This document shows, piece by piece, positions 1-8,000 of a DNA stretch of 23,235 bases; the stretch's first letter is position 1; every line of letters starts with the position of its first letter. Source of the DNA: JAAFHN01 sp031421855 (GTDB lineage Bacteria > Pseudomonadota > Gammaproteobacteria > Burkholderiales > Burkholderiaceae_C). Location: contig JANOPN010000156.1 of assembly GCA_031421855.1 (NCBI GenBank), positions 1 to 23,235 of the forward strand, read 5' to 3'. A model generated the notes under the pieces. The model saw nothing but the letters and a program-made list of their open reading frames with translations, had not been told where the DNA came from and made no database searches. The position numbers were made by a program, and so were the translations under genes.

Positions 1-123
1 GAGTTGCTTGCACGCTTAGGCAAACACAAGATGGGCCAGGCTTGCCTATACATCAGCCGCTTGAGCGATGTGAATTTGGCCGTGCTTGAGCAACTCATTG
101 CGGATGCGGTGAGGGTGAGCTGA
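1..123 (+). CDS. DUF1801 (YdhG-like) domain protein, C-terminal end only
   Basis: Only the last 40 codons are inside the window, and the gene enters from the left edge in frame 1. The visible peptide reads LLARLGKHKMGQACLYISRL, followed by SDVNLAVLEQLI and a TGA stop at 121-123. The pattern of GKHK, then G-x-(A/G)-CLYI-x-RL-SD, then a leucine-rich final helix is characteristic of the DUF1801 / YdhG-like family (small proteins of the YjbR/CyaY-like fold, molecular function unknown). It converges on imuB with only 6 bp between the two stop codons, so there is no room for a dedicated terminator between them. The family call rests on this C-terminal signature alone. Confidence 0.7.
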   Translation, partial: ELLARLGKHKMGQACLYISRLSDVNLAVLEQLIADAVRVS

Positions 124-129
124 GGCCCT

Positions 130-1623
130 TCACGCATACAAACCCGCCAGCGACCACTGGAAGCTGTCGTTGATTTGATCGAGCTTGGGCAGGCGCTGTT
201 TGTAGATGAGCACAAAGCCAGCGCCTTGGGAGTGGGCTAGGAAGTAGTCGCGGCTGTAGATATCAGGGACTTGAATATCAGGGACTTGGATTTCGGGGAC
301 TTGACCATCCGCCACTTTGCTGACCTCGGCCTGCCACCACACGGTCTCGACGCGCTGCGGGCCTGCTAGCAAGGTGAGCTGGCCTTGATAGTGGGGGCGG
401 TGTTGGCGCACCAGCAATGGCAAAGGCTGTGCCAGCAAGAAACTGGGAGCGAATGGGTTGGGATGAGGTGCATCTGCTTTTGTTTTTTTCAAGCCAGCTA
501 GTATTTTTTTGATAGCAACCGGACCAATAGATCCGGTGACCAAGGGCATATTTGTCATCAAATTTGGCTTGTCAGCGCCTGGTGGAGCAGTTTCGGGGTC
601 TGGCTGGGCCACGACGGCTTGCCACGCTTGGGCGTGCTCCAACCGCCAGTCGCTGCACGCCCTGACGCACTGCACGGCCTGCGCGCCTAGGCGGGCGCTG
701 AGGCGCTCGACCAGTTGCTGCACTTGGCTGCCTTGGGCGTGGGTGTCGGGCAAAAAGCTTTGCGATTGCTCGGTCAGGGGCAAAACATCGATGGCGCGCA
801 GCCTGATTTCGCCCACAGGACCGGCGAGTTGGGTGTGGTTGAGCTGCTCACGAAGCAGCCGCTCCAGGTGATTGGTGTGGCGCATGGGTTGGGCGGTTCG
901 CACCACCAACTGACCGCCCTCGCCTGCGCTGCGCGCTGCAAAATCATGGCGCCAACTGAGCTCAATCGCGGTCACGCCACTGCGTCGGGCTTGCAGCCAC
1001 AGCTGCAAGGCCACAAGCAAGCGCTGGGCAGCAAACAACAAGGCCGTCGCATCATCGATGCGCGAAGGCAACTCCAGCCGCTCATCAAAGCCCTCGGGCG
1101 CTTGCAGCCAGTCAAACGCCTCGGGGCGCTGGCCGTGAGCTTGGTCGAGCGCATGCAACAGGGCCGTGCCAAAACGCCGAGCCAACGGCCCACGCGGCAA
1201 GGCGCTCACATCACCCAAGCGACGCAAGCCCGCTCGGTGCAACATGGCCAAGTGGGGCTGGGCTGCGCTCAAGACCGCCAAAGGCAGGCAGTTGAGTGAT
1301 TGGGCCCAGGCGGTCGGCGACATGGGGCGATCCAGCGCCAGTTTGGCCCCGGAGCGGGCCAAGGTGAGCGCACCCAACGCGGTCAAACCACTGGCAGATA
1401 CTTCAAAATAAATAGCATCGAGCCCAATGGATAAGGAGACCAATAGCTGATTTAACCCTGAAAACAACCGCAAACTGCCCGACACCTCGGCCAAGACCGC
1501 TTCTTCGATGATGACCACGCGCGGCGTGAATGCCAGCAGCGCCCACGCGCAAAGATTGTGAGCGGCTGAAGGCGCCGCAGCTTGCTCCGATGCGCCCTTG
1601 GGGTGACAACACAACCACAGCAT
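130..1623 (-). CDS. imuB: ImuB, catalytically inactive Y-family polymerase-like mutasome protein
   Basis: 497 aa. ImuB is a DNA polymerase Y-family relative without polymerase activity that links the beta clamp, ImuA and DnaE2 in SOS-induced translesion synthesis. Visible landmarks are the start MLWLCCHP, the FTPRVVIIEEAVLAEVSGSL segment (residues 33-52), the helix-hairpin-helix-like RAGLRRLGDVSALPRGPLARRFG near 130-152, and the C-terminal block LLAQPLPLLVRQHRPHYQG then LTLLAGPQRVE and RDYFLA, typical of ImuB. The ATG at 1623 lies 6 bp after the imuA stop, so the pair is one operon. Three segments look inserted or repeat-derived: a peptide at about 65-80 and another at about 355-385, both read through copies of the dispersed repeat, and a VPEIQVPDIQVPDI triplet before RDYFLA. 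No dnaE2 follows; a convergent gene lies there. Confidence 0.88.
   Translation of the reverse strand: MLWLCCHPKGASEQAAAPSAAHNLCAWALLAFTPRVVIIEEAVLAEVSGSLRLFSGLNQLLVSLSIGLDAIYFEVSASGLTALGALTLARSGAKLALDRPMSPTAWAQSLNCLPLAVLSAAQPHLAMLHRAGLRRLGDVSALPRGPLARRFGTALLHALDQAHGQRPEAFDWLQAPEGFDERLELPSRIDDATALLFAAQRLLVALQLWLQARRSGVTAIELSWRHDFAARSAGEGGQLVVRTAQPMRHTNHLERLLREQLNHTQLAGPVGEIRLRAIDVLPLTEQSQSFLPDTHAQGSQVQQLVERLSARLGAQAVQCVRACSDWRLEHAQAWQAVVAQPDPETAPPGADKPNLMTNMPLVTGSIGPVAIKKILAGLKKTKADAPHPNPFAPSFLLAQPLPLLVRQHRPHYQGQLTLLAGPQRVETVWWQAEVSKVADGQVPEIQVPDIQVPDIYSRDYFLAHSQGAGFVLIYKQRLPKLDQINDSFQWSLAGLYA
260..304 (-). repeat. Three tandem 15-bp units inside imuB
   Basis: Plus-strand units atatcagggacttga, atatcagggacttgg and atttcggggacttga are adjacent and in frame. 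On the minus strand they encode the pentapeptide V-P-(E/D)-I-Q/Y three times, in a C-terminal loop of ImuB that is shorter in the homologues I remember. Unit length is a multiple of three, so copy-number change would keep the frame. Confidence 0.85.
510..560 (+). repeat. Dispersed ~40-bp repeat, copy A (inside imuB)
   Basis: The segment starts tgatagcaaccggaccaata and continues to a gtgaccaagggc block at 536-547. It matches the window's repeat, whose approximate consensus is ATAGCAWCAAMCCCAATGAA followed by TCCGGTGACCAAGNGCC. It is read in the opposite direction as part of ImuB (MTNMPLVTGSIGPVAIKK) in the variable linker before the C-terminal domain. Confidence 0.65.
1411..1449 (+). repeat. 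Dispersed ~40-bp repeat, copy B (inside imuB)
   Basis: aatagcatcgagcccaatgg followed by ataaggagaccaatagctg aligns over its full length with the copy at 14303-14344 (about 30 of 39 positions by eye). On the minus strand it encodes LLVSLSIGLDAIYF, and it occupies a position that is not obviously an insertion relative to other ImuB proteins. Confidence 0.55.
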
Positions 1624-1629
1624 GGCAAC

Positions 1630-2550
1630 TCAAATGGCAACCACGGCTTGATCGAACTCGCGCTGACGGGCGGTCGGTACACGCGCAGCACCAGCAGGCA
1701 TGGGCGCAGGCATGGGCATCGACTCCGCATCGTCCCTCACATCCCTCACATCCCTCACGTCCCTCACGTCCCTCACATCCCTCACATCCCTCGCGTCCCT
1801 CGCGATTGCCGGCTGTGCCAACTTGGCACTCGCGACCGCTTGCAAACTGGCCAGCATCGGCGGCCAAGCCTGTGTTTGCAAGGGCGTCAGCAGCGGCGCG
1901 CCACGGCGTTTGAGCAGTTGCACACTCAAACCCCCAGCCGAGTCCAGCTCAGCCAGCAAGCGCAGTGGCGCGGCGCACGACTGCGTTCGAGCAGACTCTG
2001 GGCGCATCACCCAGCACAGGCCGTCAAAGCCTTGGGCATGCACCTGCAAGCGCCGCATTTGCTCAGGCCGCGCGTGCGGCAACCACGCCAGCACGGCACC
2101 CAAACCCGCGCACTGCAAGGCTTGCTCGGTTGCCCACAGCGCGTGGCGCGGGGGTAAAGCAGCCCCGCTACCACAACACAGCAACCGATCAGCCGCCAAG
2201 CCCCAAGCGCCCAAGCCCGGCGCGTAGGGCACATGCGGCGGGTTGATGAGCATCACGGGGCGCGTTTGCGCAGCACCAGCCAAGGCGGGCGCCAATAGTC
2301 GCCACTCCAGCACCCCCGCTTGGGCCAACAACACATCCACCACCGCGCGAGTGGGCCAGCCGCCGCCGGGCAGCGCGACATCAAGCTCGGCCCAACCACT
2401 GGCGCGCGCCTGATCTGCATGGCCCCCGCCGCCCATGCGGGCCAACTCACTGGCTCGCCAAAACCAGTTGGGCCGCTCTTGCAGCAGAGCTTCAACACCG
2501 CCCGAAACGGGCTCGGCATCATCAATAACGGGGGTGTCCAGATCCAGCAT
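1630..2550 (-). CDS. imuA: ImuA, SOS-inducible RecA/SulA-like translesion synthesis protein
   Basis: 306 aa. ImuA is a RecA-fold relative that acts with ImuB and DnaE2 in damage-induced mutagenesis. The N-terminal NWFWRASELARMG, GWAELDVALPGGGWPTRAVVDVLL (residues ~52-75) and PVMLINPPHVPYAPGLGAWGLAADRLL segments follow the ImuA pattern, in which GGGWP stands where RecA has its Walker A loop. The start is the ATG at 2550: it is the first Met in frame, fits the family's length, and lies immediately after a LexA-controlled promoter. No good Shine-Dalgarno precedes it. Odd feature: near the C-terminus the chain contains a run of DVR/RDV tripeptides encoded by eight 9-bp tandem repeats. imuB follows after 6 bp. 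Confidence 0.88.
   Translation of the reverse strand: MLDLDTPVIDDAEPVSGGVEALLQERPNWFWRASELARMGGGGHADQARASGWAELDVALPGGGWPTRAVVDVLLAQAGVLEWRLLAPALAGAAQTRPVMLINPPHVPYAPGLGAWGLAADRLLCCGSGAALPPRHALWATEQALQCAGLGAVLAWLPHARPEQMRRLQVHAQGFDGLCWVMRPESARTQSCAAPLRLLAELDSAGGLSVQLLKRRGAPLLTPLQTQAWPPMLASLQAVASAKLAQPAIARDARDVRDVRDVRDVRDVRDVRDDAESMPMPAPMPAGAARVPTARQREFDQAVVAI
1733..1804 (-). repeat. 9-bp tandem repeat (8 units) inside imuA
   Basis: On the plus strand the unit tccctcac(a/g) or tccctcgcg is repeated eight times without interruption (72 bp). In imuA it gives a highly charged ARDARDVRDVRDV-type run. Third-position A/G differences between units are paired, suggesting duplication of two-unit blocks. 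Being in frame, it could vary in copy number without inactivating imuA. Confidence 0.95.
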
Positions 2551-2556
2551 ACCGCC

Positions 2557-2585
2557 ATGTTACTGTAATTTCATACAGCTATCAA
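2557..2585 (-). promoter_or_regulatory. imuA promoter with LexA box between -35 and -10
   Basis: On the minus strand TTGATA (2585-2580) and TAACAT (2562-2557) are separated by exactly 17 bp. That spacer contains CTGTATGAAATTACAG (2578-2563), a perfect CTGT-N8-ACAG palindrome matching the LexA operator of beta/gammaproteobacteria. LexA bound here would block polymerase directly, as expected for an SOS operon. The -10 ends 6 bp before the imuA ATG, so the transcript should start at or next to the start codon. Confidence 0.85.
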
Positions 2586-2588
2586 GGC

Positions 2589-2634
2589 AAAAAAATGCGT
2601 TTGATGCGACTCCTAAATGAGTAGCATCAAACGC
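2589..2634 (-). terminator. Rho-independent terminator of the gamma-glutamyltransferase gene
   Basis: On the minus strand an 11-bp perfect stem (GCGTTTGATGC at 2634-2624 with GCATCAAACGC at 2607-2597) continues, after one mismatch, into four more pairs (ACTC/GAGT) around a 6-nt loop. It is followed by ATTTTTTT. A second perfect 8-bp hairpin (CAGAGGGT at 2650-2657 with ACCCTCTG at 2674-2681) lies between it and the stop codon. The right arm on the plus strand is part of a dispersed-repeat copy. Confidence 0.82.
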
Positions 2635-2668
2635 AATCAATGCCTCGACCAGAGGGTGTTTTTTGCCT
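2620..2668 (+). repeat. Dispersed ~40-bp repeat, copy C
   Basis: agtagcatcaaacgcaatca followed by atgcctcgaccagagggtg keeps the TAGCATCAAA-C-CAAT-AATG and GACCA-G-G blocks of the family. Its start, together with a short inverted partial copy on its left, forms the terminator hairpin at 2589-2634. Confidence 0.6.
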
Positions 2669-2700
2669 TAAAGACCCTCTGATTCACTCAAAAGCAGCCC

Positions 2701-4710
2701 TCAGGGCGTGACGCCATCACCCAGGGCAATGCCTTCGCGGCGCGGGTCGGCACCGCCGATCAACACCGGTTTGCCACCCACTTGCATGCGCACGATGGTG
2801 GACACCCCACTGGATTGAGCGGCCGTGTTGACCGTATGACCCAAATTGCGCAGACCCACAACCAAGCTGTCGTTGGCTGAGGCATTGGTCAAGTCCAAGT
2901 TGGGGTGTTCGCCACCCAAACCCGTGACCGCGCTGTTGCCCGCGCCAAAGTTGATCATGCTGGTGGCTTGCTGGGCATCAAAACCCCAGTCAATCACGCC
3001 GACCAAGGTCTTAGACACAAACTGAATGATGGCTGCGCCGCCGGGTGAACCCGTGGCCATGGCCAAGTCGCCGCGCGTGCCGTCGGCGTTGAGCCTGAAG
3101 ACCACCGTAGGCGCCATGGAGCTGCGCGGGCGCTTGAGGGGTGCCACGCGGTTCGCAATCAAGCCGTTGGCATCAGACGGGTCAGGGCTGAAGTCGGTGA
3201 GTTGGTTGTTGAGCAAAAAGCCATTGGTCATGTGAAAGCTGCCCATCGAGCTCTCAACCGTGGTGGTGAAGCTCACCACATTGCCCTTTTTGTCCACAAT
3301 GGTGATGTGCGTCGTGCCGTTTCCGTCACCCGCATGCACGCCCATGGCGGTTGCAGGGCCAAACGTGCCCGCTGTCGCCGAGCCCATGCTGCGGGTCAGG
3401 CTGATGAGGCTTGAGCGCTGTTTGAGGTAAGTTTTGCTGGTCATGCTGCTCACACCGGCACCTGGCAGGGGCACAAAGTCCACGTCAGCCACGTATTGGT
3501 TGCGGTCAGCATAGGCCAATCGCTGGGCTTCAGACACCAAATGCACGCCTTGGATGCTGGGCTTGCCGCCGTTGTCGTCACGCAGCGTCGGGCCATTGGC
3601 GCTCATGTTGAAGTTCTCCAATATGCCCAAGGTTTGCGCCACCGCAATGCCCCCTGACGACGGTGGCGGCATGCCGCAAACTTCAAACCCACGGTAAGTC
3701 GTGCACACCGGCACGCGCTTTTTGGCTTGGTAATTGGCCAAATCGCTCATTTCAGTCAAACCCGGCGTGATGGCCACGGTGGTGGTCGCACCGCCCGAGG
3801 TGACTTTGATTTTGTTGACGATGTTTTGTGCAATCGGCCCGGTGTAAAACGCATTGGCCCCGCCCGATGCGATGCTGCGCAAGGTCTCGGCGTAGGCCGG
3901 GTTTTTGAGCGTTGTGCCCAAGAGTTTGGGGCTCAAATTAGCCTCGTAAAAATACGCGGTGGCTTCCGGGTCACGCAGCAAACTGGCGCGGTTGCCTGCG
4001 ATGGCATCAGCCAAGCGACCGCTGATCTTGAATCCATCAGCCGCGTGGCGAATGCCAGCCGTGAATAAGCCGCTCCAAGGCAAAGCGCCGTGGTCTTTGT
4101 GCGCCAGCTCCATCATGCGAACGACACCCGGCGTGCCAATGCTTCGGCCGCTGGTGCGCGCGCTGGGTGTGGGTACGCCAGTTGCGGCAGTTGCGCCCAC
4201 GTAGCGCAGGTAGTTCTCGGTTGCCGCAGCCGGTGCGGTTTCGCGTCCGTCATAGGCAATCACTTCTTTGGACGTGGCGTTGTAATGCATCAAAAATCCA
4301 CCGCCGCCCAAACCCGACGACTGCGGCTCCACCAATCCCAGCACCGCTTGCACGGCCACCGCAGCATCCATGGCCGAGCCACCCGAACGCAGCACCTCGC
4401 ACCCGGCGGCTGAAGCCAATGGGTTGGCCGTGACGACCATGTAGTCGCGACCCACCGAGGCGCGTTTGCCCAACTTATAACCAGATGATGCCTCGGGCAG
4501 CGACGGATCGCCCGCCACCCCTGAGCCCACCACCACGTTGGACGTGCCCACGGGTTGCTGGCAAGCCAGATCGAGCGCGGCAGTGGCCGATGGAAGCAAC
4601 ACATCTGAGCTGCTGCCGCAAGCGGTCAAGCCCACCACCAGCACGGCCAAGGTCAACACCGATGGGCGCGCGACGCGAGCGCGTCGCGACAGAAAATTCA
4701 AATGAGACAT
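2701..4710 (-). CDS. ggt: Gamma-glutamyltransferase, predicted lipoprotein
   Basis: 669 aa. GGT removes or transfers the gamma-glutamyl group of glutathione and related peptides; it is made as a precursor that cleaves itself into two subunits. The family's NGTTHITIVDKKGNVVSFTT is present, and the catalytic N-terminal threonine of the small subunit is the first T (residue 466). The substrate-binding YDGRETAP (around 154-161) and the oxyanion GSPGG (around 554-558) are also present, as is LLNNQLTDFS. The ATG at 4710 is preferred over in-frame codons further upstream because AAAGG lies 6 nt upstream and because it gives a clean signal peptide. That peptide ends in a VVGLTAC lipobox with Cys at residue 31, so the enzyme is probably membrane-anchored in the periplasm or on the surface. 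It has its own terminator and stands alone as a transcript. Confidence 0.93.
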   Translation of the reverse strand: MSHLNFLSRRARVARPSVLTLAVLVVGLTACGSSSDVLLPSATAALDLACQQPVGTSNVVVGSGVAGDPSLPEASSGYKLGKRASVGRDYMVVTANPLASAAGCEVLRSGGSAMDAAVAVQAVLGLVEPQSSGLGGGGFLMHYNATSKEVIAYDGRETAPAAATENYLRYVGATAATGVPTPSARTSGRSIGTPGVVRMMELAHKDHGALPWSGLFTAGIRHAADGFKISGRLADAIAGNRASLLRDPEATAYFYEANLSPKLLGTTLKNPAYAETLRSIASGGANAFYTGPIAQNIVNKIKVTSGGATTTVAITPGLTEMSDLANYQAKKRVPVCTTYRGFEVCGMPPPSSGGIAVAQTLGILENFNMSANGPTLRDDNGGKPSIQGVHLVSEAQRLAYADRNQYVADVDFVPLPGAGVSSMTSKTYLKQRSSLISLTRSMGSATAGTFGPATAMGVHAGDGNGTTHITIVDKKGNVVSFTTTVESSMGSFHMTNGFLLNNQLTDFSPDPSDANGLIANRVAPLKRPRSSMAPTVVFRLNADGTRGDLAMATGSPGGAAIIQFVSKTLVGVIDWGFDAQQATSMINFGAGNSAVTGLGGEHPNLDLTNASANDSLVVGLRNLGHTVNTAAQSSGVSTIVRMQVGGKPVLIGGADPRREGIALGDGVTP

Positions 4711-5057
4711 GGCAACCTTTTCTTCAAATAGAACCCAGATTTTGCTCACATCAGGCCATGTGTCAATCAAAGTCCCCAGATTGGCTACTCAGTGATGTTT
4801 TGCGGGCCCTTTTTGGTGGCGCATTTGTTGACCAGATGGCGTGTTCGATCGATCAAAAAGAGTAGCAACAAATCCAAATGGGCAGTTGTTCGCCCACCGA
4901 GCATCGATGAACGAGCAGCCGTGAGCGCGCATACAGGCCGTGATTTGTGTGGCTTCAACCCCAAAATTCGACTGTTTTCATCTGTTTTGTGGATGCGCGA
5001 AAGTCGCAAACCAATGATGCTTTGAGTCCAAACACAATGAACCGCGAGGCAACCCTC
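4711..5057. other. Intergenic region between divergent ggt and lipoprotein gene 1
   Basis: 347 bp that must hold the promoters of both divergent genes. I see no convincing sigma-70 pair. A degenerate dispersed-repeat copy may lie at 4861-4890 (agtagcaacaaatccaaatg). A GATCGATC palindrome is at 4847-4854. The in-frame upstream ATG at 4947 lacks a Shine-Dalgarno, and the peptide it would add does not look like a signal peptide. Confidence 0.5.
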
Positions 5058-8000
5058 ATGCATGCTCAAGAACGCCGCAATACCGGCACATCCAGCCTAG
5101 CTCTGTTGTTTTTCTTGGTTGGTGCCCTTGGCTTGAACGCCTGTAGCGGCGGATCGAGTCCTGCACCCGCATCGCCGCCCGCGGTGATCGAACCGCCACT
5201 TGATCCACTCAGACCACAACCCGCCGTCAGCGGCGGCGATGCCGCGTCTACGTTTGGCGTGGCCCCACAAGACGTGGGCGGAGACGGCGGTGGCGACTCC
5301 GGCTCAGGCGGCGGCGCTGGCGACGGCGCACCCATCAAGCGTGCCCGCGTCGTTATCACCGACCGAACAGGGCGAACAGCGGTGGGCCAGACCAATGACG
5401 AGGGCAACTACTTTGTGAAGTTTTCGTCGAGCTTCCAAGCCCCCATCGTCACCAAAATCATCACACCCGCTGGCGTGGTCTACACATCGGCCTCCAACGA
5501 GGCACCGGCCGCCGCCAAGATTCTGCGCCTGAACGTCAACCCTTTCACCGACAAAATCGTCAGCGACGCATTAGCAAGCACAGTCAAAGGCACCGACAAG
5601 ACATTCAACGGCGCAGACATCGACGCCGCCAGACTCACCAGCGCCACCGCCGATATGCTCAGTTCGGTGCGCACCGCGTTGAGCTTTTCAGGCATCACCA
5701 CCACGGCTGCGTTTGACCCAATCAAATCCGTGTACGCCTACAACGGCACAGGCGTTGATGCGGTGCTGGAGTCCATCGCTCACACCCGCAACCCCAACAC
5801 CGGAGCGACCGAGCTGCGAGCCAAGCTCGCGGGCGTCAACGTCGATGCGGACGGCGCGCCGCGTCCGACCTTGGTGAGCAGCACCACGCCGCTGGTTACC
5901 ACCCAAGTTGCAACAGCCGCCAACCCGGCGCTTAACTTTGCCAAACTGAACGCCTGGGTCACCGCACTGAATCAGTGCATTGCATCGGGCGGCGGAGCCA
6001 ACTCGACTTGTTACTCGGCCTTGTTCACCAGCAACTACATGCGCAACAGCCGAAACTTCGAGGAGGACTTTCGTAATTTGTTCAGCGAAACCGGTGGCTC
6101 AAGTGTTGTCGGCAGCGTCGCACGCAACCCAGTTGTGCTTGCCGTCAGAGCATCGCCCGGCAGCTCGGTCAATGACTCCACCTCAGTTGAAATCACCGTT
6201 CGCCAACCTCGCACGGGGCCGCTTGCGGGCAATCGCGCCACGCCGGTTGAATACATCAAGTTGATCGAGTTTCGCCGAGACGACGCGCTGAGCGCTTCGC
6301 CAGCGGTAAATTGGCTCGCCCACGGCAATCAGCGGCCATTTGACGCATCGACCTCTACGCGATACGTGCGCCGTGTGCAAAACAACCCCGCCATGCAAGC
6401 CGATGTGCTGGGGCAAAGCCCCAGTCGCAACGAGTCACACCTCCAGTTCTCGCTAAACACTCGGCGATTCGATGTGGCAACCAAGGCCTATGTTGATGCC
6501 GGTATTCGCGCCGTGCGCATCAAAGGCCCCGGCCTGCCAGTGGCTGGCTTGGTGATGACGCCGTCTCGCGTGCCGGGTGTTGCGACGCTGGCCGTGCACA
6601 ACAAAGTTGGCAGCATCCCTTTGGCAGCGACCGTATCGGTGTCCACCGGAGACTCATTTGGTCTCAACTGGTCTGGCCTGAATGGTCAAGCGCTTGCCCA
6701 AGCCTGGCCCAGCACCTCGGTGCAATACGCAGACACACCGTTGGCCAGCTTCGCAGGTCTGGGCGCATTCGCAAGCTACACGACCGAAGTATTTCGTGTG
6801 GGCAGCGCCAACCCGTCGGTGGCCGACTCCACATTCACGATGGCAAATGTCAGTGAAGTCGCGGCCCCCGCCTCACGCGCGGGGGTGGCCGTGCACGACC
6901 TCAGCCCGTCGTCGGCCTTGGTCACCGCACCGGCCCCAGCGGTTACCGCTCCAGCTACCAGCGTGAAAATCCGCTGGATCAACAACCCCAACGCCGCACC
7001 CGTGAGCTTTGCGCGAGTCGGCGCTGAAAACCCCACGGTGGACTACGGCGCAACTGTCGCAAACGCCTTCGTCGTTGACTCTCAGGTCACCGAGGTCGAC
7101 ATCCCCACGCCACTTGGGCTGCCAGAGCTGCGACTAAACAACACGCTGGATCGCCGCCAAATCTCGATCTGGAACCGCCCTGGGCGCGCAGACTTTCAGA
7201 ATTTGCTGGTATGGAGCAATCCGACGACGGTTGCCGGGGCGGAAAACAACCCCAACATCGCCATTGTCGCCAACCCGGAATTCACCCCGGACGTCACCCA
7301 AACAGTCAGCTTTTCCGTCACGGGCACAACCACTCGGCTGCTCTCCAACGGCGCGGTTGACCCGCTGGTGCGCTACGAGTGGCGAGTGAATGGTGGACCT
7401 GTGCTCAGCTCTTCCGCGATTTTTCAAGCGAGCTTTCCGTCCGCTGGGGTGTTTGACATCATCGTGACGCTCTACACGGCAGGTGGTAACGGATACAGCG
7501 CATCGAGGGTTTTCAGTGTGAGGCCAAGCGTTGGCCCTGTCTTTTCTTCAGTCGGCCAGCCCAACAGCGTCAGTCAAGTTTCAATATCTGCGGCCGGCCT
7601 GTCCAGCTCTTCGCGTGTATTTTTGACGAGCATTCATTTGATTGGTGGCGAGCGAGTCGTCAACAACGAAGTATTGGCGTTGCGGCTGGTGGTGCCGGGC
7701 GTGCTGATCTCGGATCAGAGTTTGTGGGAGATCAGCATCCCGCACGGCAATGCAGAAACACTTAGATTGGCATATTTATGCGCTACAGCGGTGTCGGACA
7801 ACACCTGTCAATACATTGGGGATGCCTACACCAACGGCACCCCAGCCGTCTTGCCGCGAGCGCTCCTCTCCATATGGACAACCCCAGACCCAAGCGCCTT
7901 TCCGCAGCAATCGACCGGCACCGCGGTGTTGAGGCGAAACGAACCATTGCGATTCTCTGGCACATTTTTTGGTGACATCGACCTCAACTTGCATGCGATT

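Noticed and set aside
715..2157. Several plus-strand open frames of 100-194 codons opposite imuA/imuB
   Set aside because: They are antisense shadows of high-GC genes; His-, Arg-, Pro- and Ser-rich low-complexity products with no recognisable domain.
4947..5057. A longer N-terminus (37 more codons) for lipoprotein gene 1
   Set aside because: The added residues contain no signal peptide, no ribosome site precedes 4947, and the ATG at 5058 has GAGG in the same context as the paralogue's start.
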